NCBI RefSeq assembly: GCF_001540865.1
Contig: NW_017893350.1
Coordinates: 1 to 64,000 of the forward strand
Length of the DNA stretch: 64,000 nucleotides
Source: Ananas comosus
Lineage: Eukaryota; Streptophyta; Magnoliopsida; Poales; Bromeliaceae
Direction of reading: 5' to 3'
Under the pieces are notes generated by a model. The model worked only from the letters and a program-made list of their open reading frames with translations. It made no database searches and was not told the DNA's origin. Positions 60,549 through 64,000 of the stretch are shown piece by piece (position 1 is the first letter of the stretch; every line of letters starts with the position of its first letter). A program made the position numbers and the translations under genes.

Positions 60549-61934
60549 GGCCCATTTTCTATAGATTTTAAATATCCTTTTTTGTTGTTTTAAATCTCTT
60601 TTTTTGTCGGGAAGCTTCTCCAAGCTTCTTCTAATTTCTAGTCGTTTCGGTAACCCTAACATCTTGCAATGCTTCGCGTTCCTTCGGTTGAAACCTAAGC
60701 CGCCATGGTCATTCTCTTTTCGTCACGACTTCAGCTCCCCCTTATCTCAAGACTTTGGTCCCTATGGAAAAGCTAAGGCCTTTTCTTCCAATTCCTTTAC
60801 TACTTAAAAATGGCTATTAACTGCTTTGTTTACCCCCTTCTTATCCTTCTTGTTTTTGTTCTTACTCGCTAGTGTTGCAAACAACCGAGTACTCTAAAGC
60901 TTAAGTTGTCAAAGATTAGTGTGTTGACACCAAATTTTGACACCGAGCCAAAAATGAATCTGAGAGAAATACATAGTGCCGATAAAGGCTTCAATGTAAG
61001 ATCCAAGTTTCAATAGACAACTATACTGTAGACCATTTCGGATAGTGGCTTTGTAGAAAAGGTTCAGTTTTGGTGAGGTTTCGGCAAGGCCCGAAAAGCC
61101 AAGTTTGAACTATGTTTGAAATTGTAAATTCAAAAAGTGGATGCAGACATCTTAAAACATGTGTGGTTTCCTAGAGGGATTTAAGGAAATAACGAATAAC
61201 TGCCTTGTGGATGTCGCCTTAATTATTGCTTTGCTAGAGAATCGAGGGATGTAAAGAGGGAATAGGGACTACGGAGGTGGGGGATCATCATCAACAACAA
61301 AATTCTACTTTTCATCTTGTACTTGGAGTAGGCATAATGTACCCTAGGTGTGGTTGTAGTCCCCTCAAAGCATCACCCTCTACAGCGCCGATTGACCACA
61401 ACCAATCCAACCATCGCCGAATCCTCGCTTTTTACCGTCGACACTTATTCGCGTGGCACGCCTCTGCTGCGTGTAGTCATTTACCTTGGAAGTCATCTTA
61501 TTTTAGCGGTTTTCTTTACTTGATCTCAAGCCCAGATCAACGGCTAAGAACTGAAAGGCCAAAAGCAACGCAGTTTGGCTAGTACTTTAAGCCTCGAGTC
61601 ACCTCTTAGGGCAAAACCCTCTTCGAGTTAAGAGAAACCCAATTAGATTGTTCCCTCTCTGATTTGAGCTTGAGACAAAGTTAGATCTAGCCTTTAATCG
61701 AAGAGACATCGAGAGGTGGACCAACTAGAGTGTGCTATGTGTCGGTTGTGCATTTTTTCGACAACATGGTGTTTTAATAAAAAAAAATTTCAACACTCTC
61801 CCTTATGTTTGGCCTCGAGACATTTTGCTAGGCCCCCCAACCATCTAAGAGATGATTAGAATTGAATGAGAGGAAAATAAAAGAAACTAGGAGTCTAGTA
61901 TGATTTGAACTTGGGACCTTTTCCTTTGATACCA
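60549..61934. other. Decayed internal region, no confident gene
   Basis: Possibly the internal part of the element whose LTR is 61935-62621. A PBS-like TGGTATCAAAGG on the minus strand at 61922-61933 supports that. No coding motif was seen. Confidence 0.35.
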
Positions 61935-62621
61935 TGTGAAACAACTGATTACCTTAAAAGTGAAAGGTAGTTCCTTAGTGTTGAGAATTCGCAACTTGCT
62001 TTGATACTGATTGTTGTAAATCCTTTATTTACTCTAGTACCAGTTGTTGAAAGTTCGCAGTGGAAGCGTTCAAATGGGTTCTTACCATAAATCCGTTTCC
62101 TCGCCAAGAAATAACACAACCACAAAAGAGAAAAAACCAAATAGAAAATGTAGGTAAAATAATATTCACTAATCAAGAAAAGAATTACACCCGACTCCTT
62201 TTTTGCACAAAGTAGTTTCAATTTGAGCCCTCTTTCTAAATCTCTCTCACTCTCTTGTCTTCAAACTCCAAAGGCTTATCTCTTTCGGTGCGCTTATGCA
62301 CAAAGTATACCAATGACACACGACCACAAAAGCCGCTCATGTCCTCTTGCTAATTCACTAATTAGCTATTCTCTCCTATGCAACCCTGCACGTGCATACA
62401 AATCATGCCCACGTTGGGGCGGACAACTCACAGTTTTTCTCTCAAACCATACCACTCACATAGCCATAATTGGACAATATATAATGCACCCACTATAATG
62501 TAACCAATCCTAGTTATTAAGGATTTCTAATTTAAATTGTACTGAACTTATTTTTTATAGATTTAAATAACCATGTTAATTTAACTTAGGGTTTAACTAC
62601 AAATCTCACCAAATCCTAACA
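61935..62621 (-). repeat. Copia-type LTR (5' LTR on minus strand)
   Basis: In sense it starts TGTTAGGATTTGGTG (62621) and ends GTTGTTTCACA (61935), followed by TGGTATCAAAGG as a primer-binding-site-like sequence. It is 687 bp; the partner LTR was not found. Confidence 0.55.
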
Positions 62622-62875
62622 ATATCTACTTTAGTTTGATTTGTAATCTTCAATATGTTGCGTCGAGCAAGGATTAAAGTGCCGTGGCACGGGGGCATGC
62701 CGTTGTTTGCCTGGCATGGTATGGTATAGGCACACTTGCGTGCCGATGGAAACGCACGACCTCCTAATGGCATGCTTTGATACGGGCTTATTTTAGTTTT
62801 TTTGATCCCAATAAGTTCTTATAGTATTATTTTGGAAGGTTTAGTCAAATAATTATGAATATTGGCTTACTATAC

Positions 62876-63394
62876 TGTAATGCCCCAATAGTCCCACATC
62901 GGATGGGAAAATGATTCTGATTAGAATATATGAAGCCTCCACGTTACTGATAATAATTGGTCTTAAGCATTTTGGGCCTGTGGTTTGAGTTATTATTACT
63001 AGCAAGTCGGGTTGTTACAAATGGTATCAGAGCCGTATACCAGCCGGAAGTGTGAGAGCTAAGTGCTATGCGGGACAAAATGCTACACCAACGGGTTTGA
63101 TGGGAGCCACCTTTTGAACCCGTAGGAGCCACTTCTAGAATCTCATATCGCTTGGTAATTTTGGTCTGTCTGTAATCTGGGTTTGGACCTTACGAGGACG
63201 TAAGGATCTAAATGGAGGGAGTTTGTAACTTCCCAAATCCCAATAGTTCCATATCGGATGAAAAAAAAGATTTTGATTAGAATATATGAGGCCTCCGTGC
63301 TAGTAATAATAACTAGGTTTAAGCATTTTAGGCCGGTGGCTTGGATCCAATAAGTTATTATTGCTAGTGGAGCGGGTCGGGTCAGGTCGTTGCA
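62876..63394 (+). mobile_element. Complete TRIM element (TSD TATAC)
   Basis: It has two short LTRs (62876-63019, TGTAATGCCCC...GTTGTTACA; and 63224-63394, TGTAACTTCCC...GTTGCA). The primer-binding site TGGTATCAGAGCC is at 63022-63034 and a purine-rich tract (aaatggagggag) lies just before the second LTR. Perfect TATAC duplications (62871-62875 and 63395-63399) flank it. It is 519 bp with no coding capacity, so it must move with proteins from another element. Confidence 0.93.
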
Positions 63395-63399
63395 TATAC

Positions 63400-64000
63400 T
63401 CACCAATTAACATACTGATAAGCTTTTTTATATGAAAAGTACAACTATACCTTATAGAGAATAAAAATTAAAATACAATAATAAAATTCACAAGTACAAT
63501 AATTATATAAAATTTATATCTTTACAGAGAGATGACTGCTTAATTCCACTAGATCGTTGCGGTCCATCATAAAAATTTGTTAGATTTATCTATAAAAATT
63601 AAGCAATAAATTATATGACAAATAAATTAAATAATTTTAAATATCAATTGATTTAATTTAGCTTTAATTTTATCAGTATTTTCAATCTTCTAACTCAAAA
63701 AATATAAAATTTTATGCTAGATGTGCCTCGAAATTTGGTTATCGAGTTCAATTTTATGCCCTAATTCGCCGAAAGCTTTGCAGTGCGATAAATTTTGAAA
63801 AAAGAATTTGTGAAGAAAAAAAATAGATGTTTGTGGTGGAAACGGAGAGTTTGGCCACCCCGTGGTACAGATTGGATTTGAAAAAAAAATCCACAATAGC
63901 AAAAAAAGCCCCACAATAGGAAAAAGAAAAAACTGGTCGGCAACAATACTATGCCGCGATACCCACTAGCGTATCGTGCTATCTCGCGCGATACCTAGCG
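63400..64000. other. AT-rich tail, nothing recognised
   Basis: I see no gene or clear repeat structure. A palindrome-like gcgatac...gtatcgtgc strip lies at about 63956-63995. Confidence 0.4.

Noticed and set aside
62876..63394. Cassandra-type TRIM with a 5S RNA domain
   Set aside because: No 5S rRNA promoter boxes are seen in the LTRs.

Overview
This window is plant nuclear DNA made almost entirely of transposable elements. The clues are plant-type Ty1/copia and Ty3/gypsy (chromovirus) retrotransposons primed from initiator tRNA-Met, CACTA and hAT-like elements, MITEs, a TRIM, a tRNA-like SINE and a FAR1/MULE pseudogene. The only host-gene signals are one SKU5-like first exon and exons of a CBM20 (starch-binding) gene lying inside a CACTA transposon. 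I suspect a monocot, possibly pineapple-like, but that is a guess from the style of the repeats. Four single-N positions mark assembly joins, and around 37.8-42.3 kb the assembly is visibly faulty.

Layout. 1-11.4 kb: the 5' end of a minus-strand gypsy element (LTR A plus primer-binding site) sits in the 3' end of a plus-strand gypsy (LTR B). Solo LTR C (target-site duplication AGTGG) is nested in LTR B, and LTR B cuts into a different long LTR (H1) that carries a 286-bp GC-rich tandem repeat. 11.4-18.7 kb: the 3' end of a copia element, interrupted by a 1-kb hAT-like element and solo LTRs E and I. 18.7-27.9 kb: a pyrimidine-rich tract, a decayed FAR1 gene, MITEs, a small CACTA and a SINE. 27.9-50.9 kb: one copia element with both LTRs and a perfect TTATA duplication, blown up to 23 kb by nested insertions.

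The nest is four levels deep, and each level is supported by its own target-site duplication: copia (TTATA), CACTA (CTA), solo LTR J (GTACC), solo LTR F (TCCGG). The CACTA has no recognisable transposase. It does carry intron-containing host-gene sequence, including a clear CBM20 exon, so it looks like a gene-capturing (Pack-type) element that probably depended on a partner for movement. A 515-bp relative lies at 25.9 kb.

51-64 kb: the SKU5-like exon, a small copia remnant, a gypsy gag region interrupted by solo LTR G (GTCAC) and ending in its 5' LTR, the 3' end of another chromovirus with LTR D, a copia-type LTR, and a complete 519-bp TRIM (TATAC).

The most interesting pattern is shared by the chromovirus LTRs. 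Despite strong divergence they keep a fixed plan: self-complementary ACCGGT or TCCGGA motifs starting about 170-205 bp from the LTR start, then a pyrimidine/GAGA tract, a splice-donor-like GAGGTAAGCT, and a hairpin core (GGGAACTAT ... ATAGTTCTCA). I know of no standard name for this arrangement. It could be an LTR promoter, splicing or RNA-structure module.
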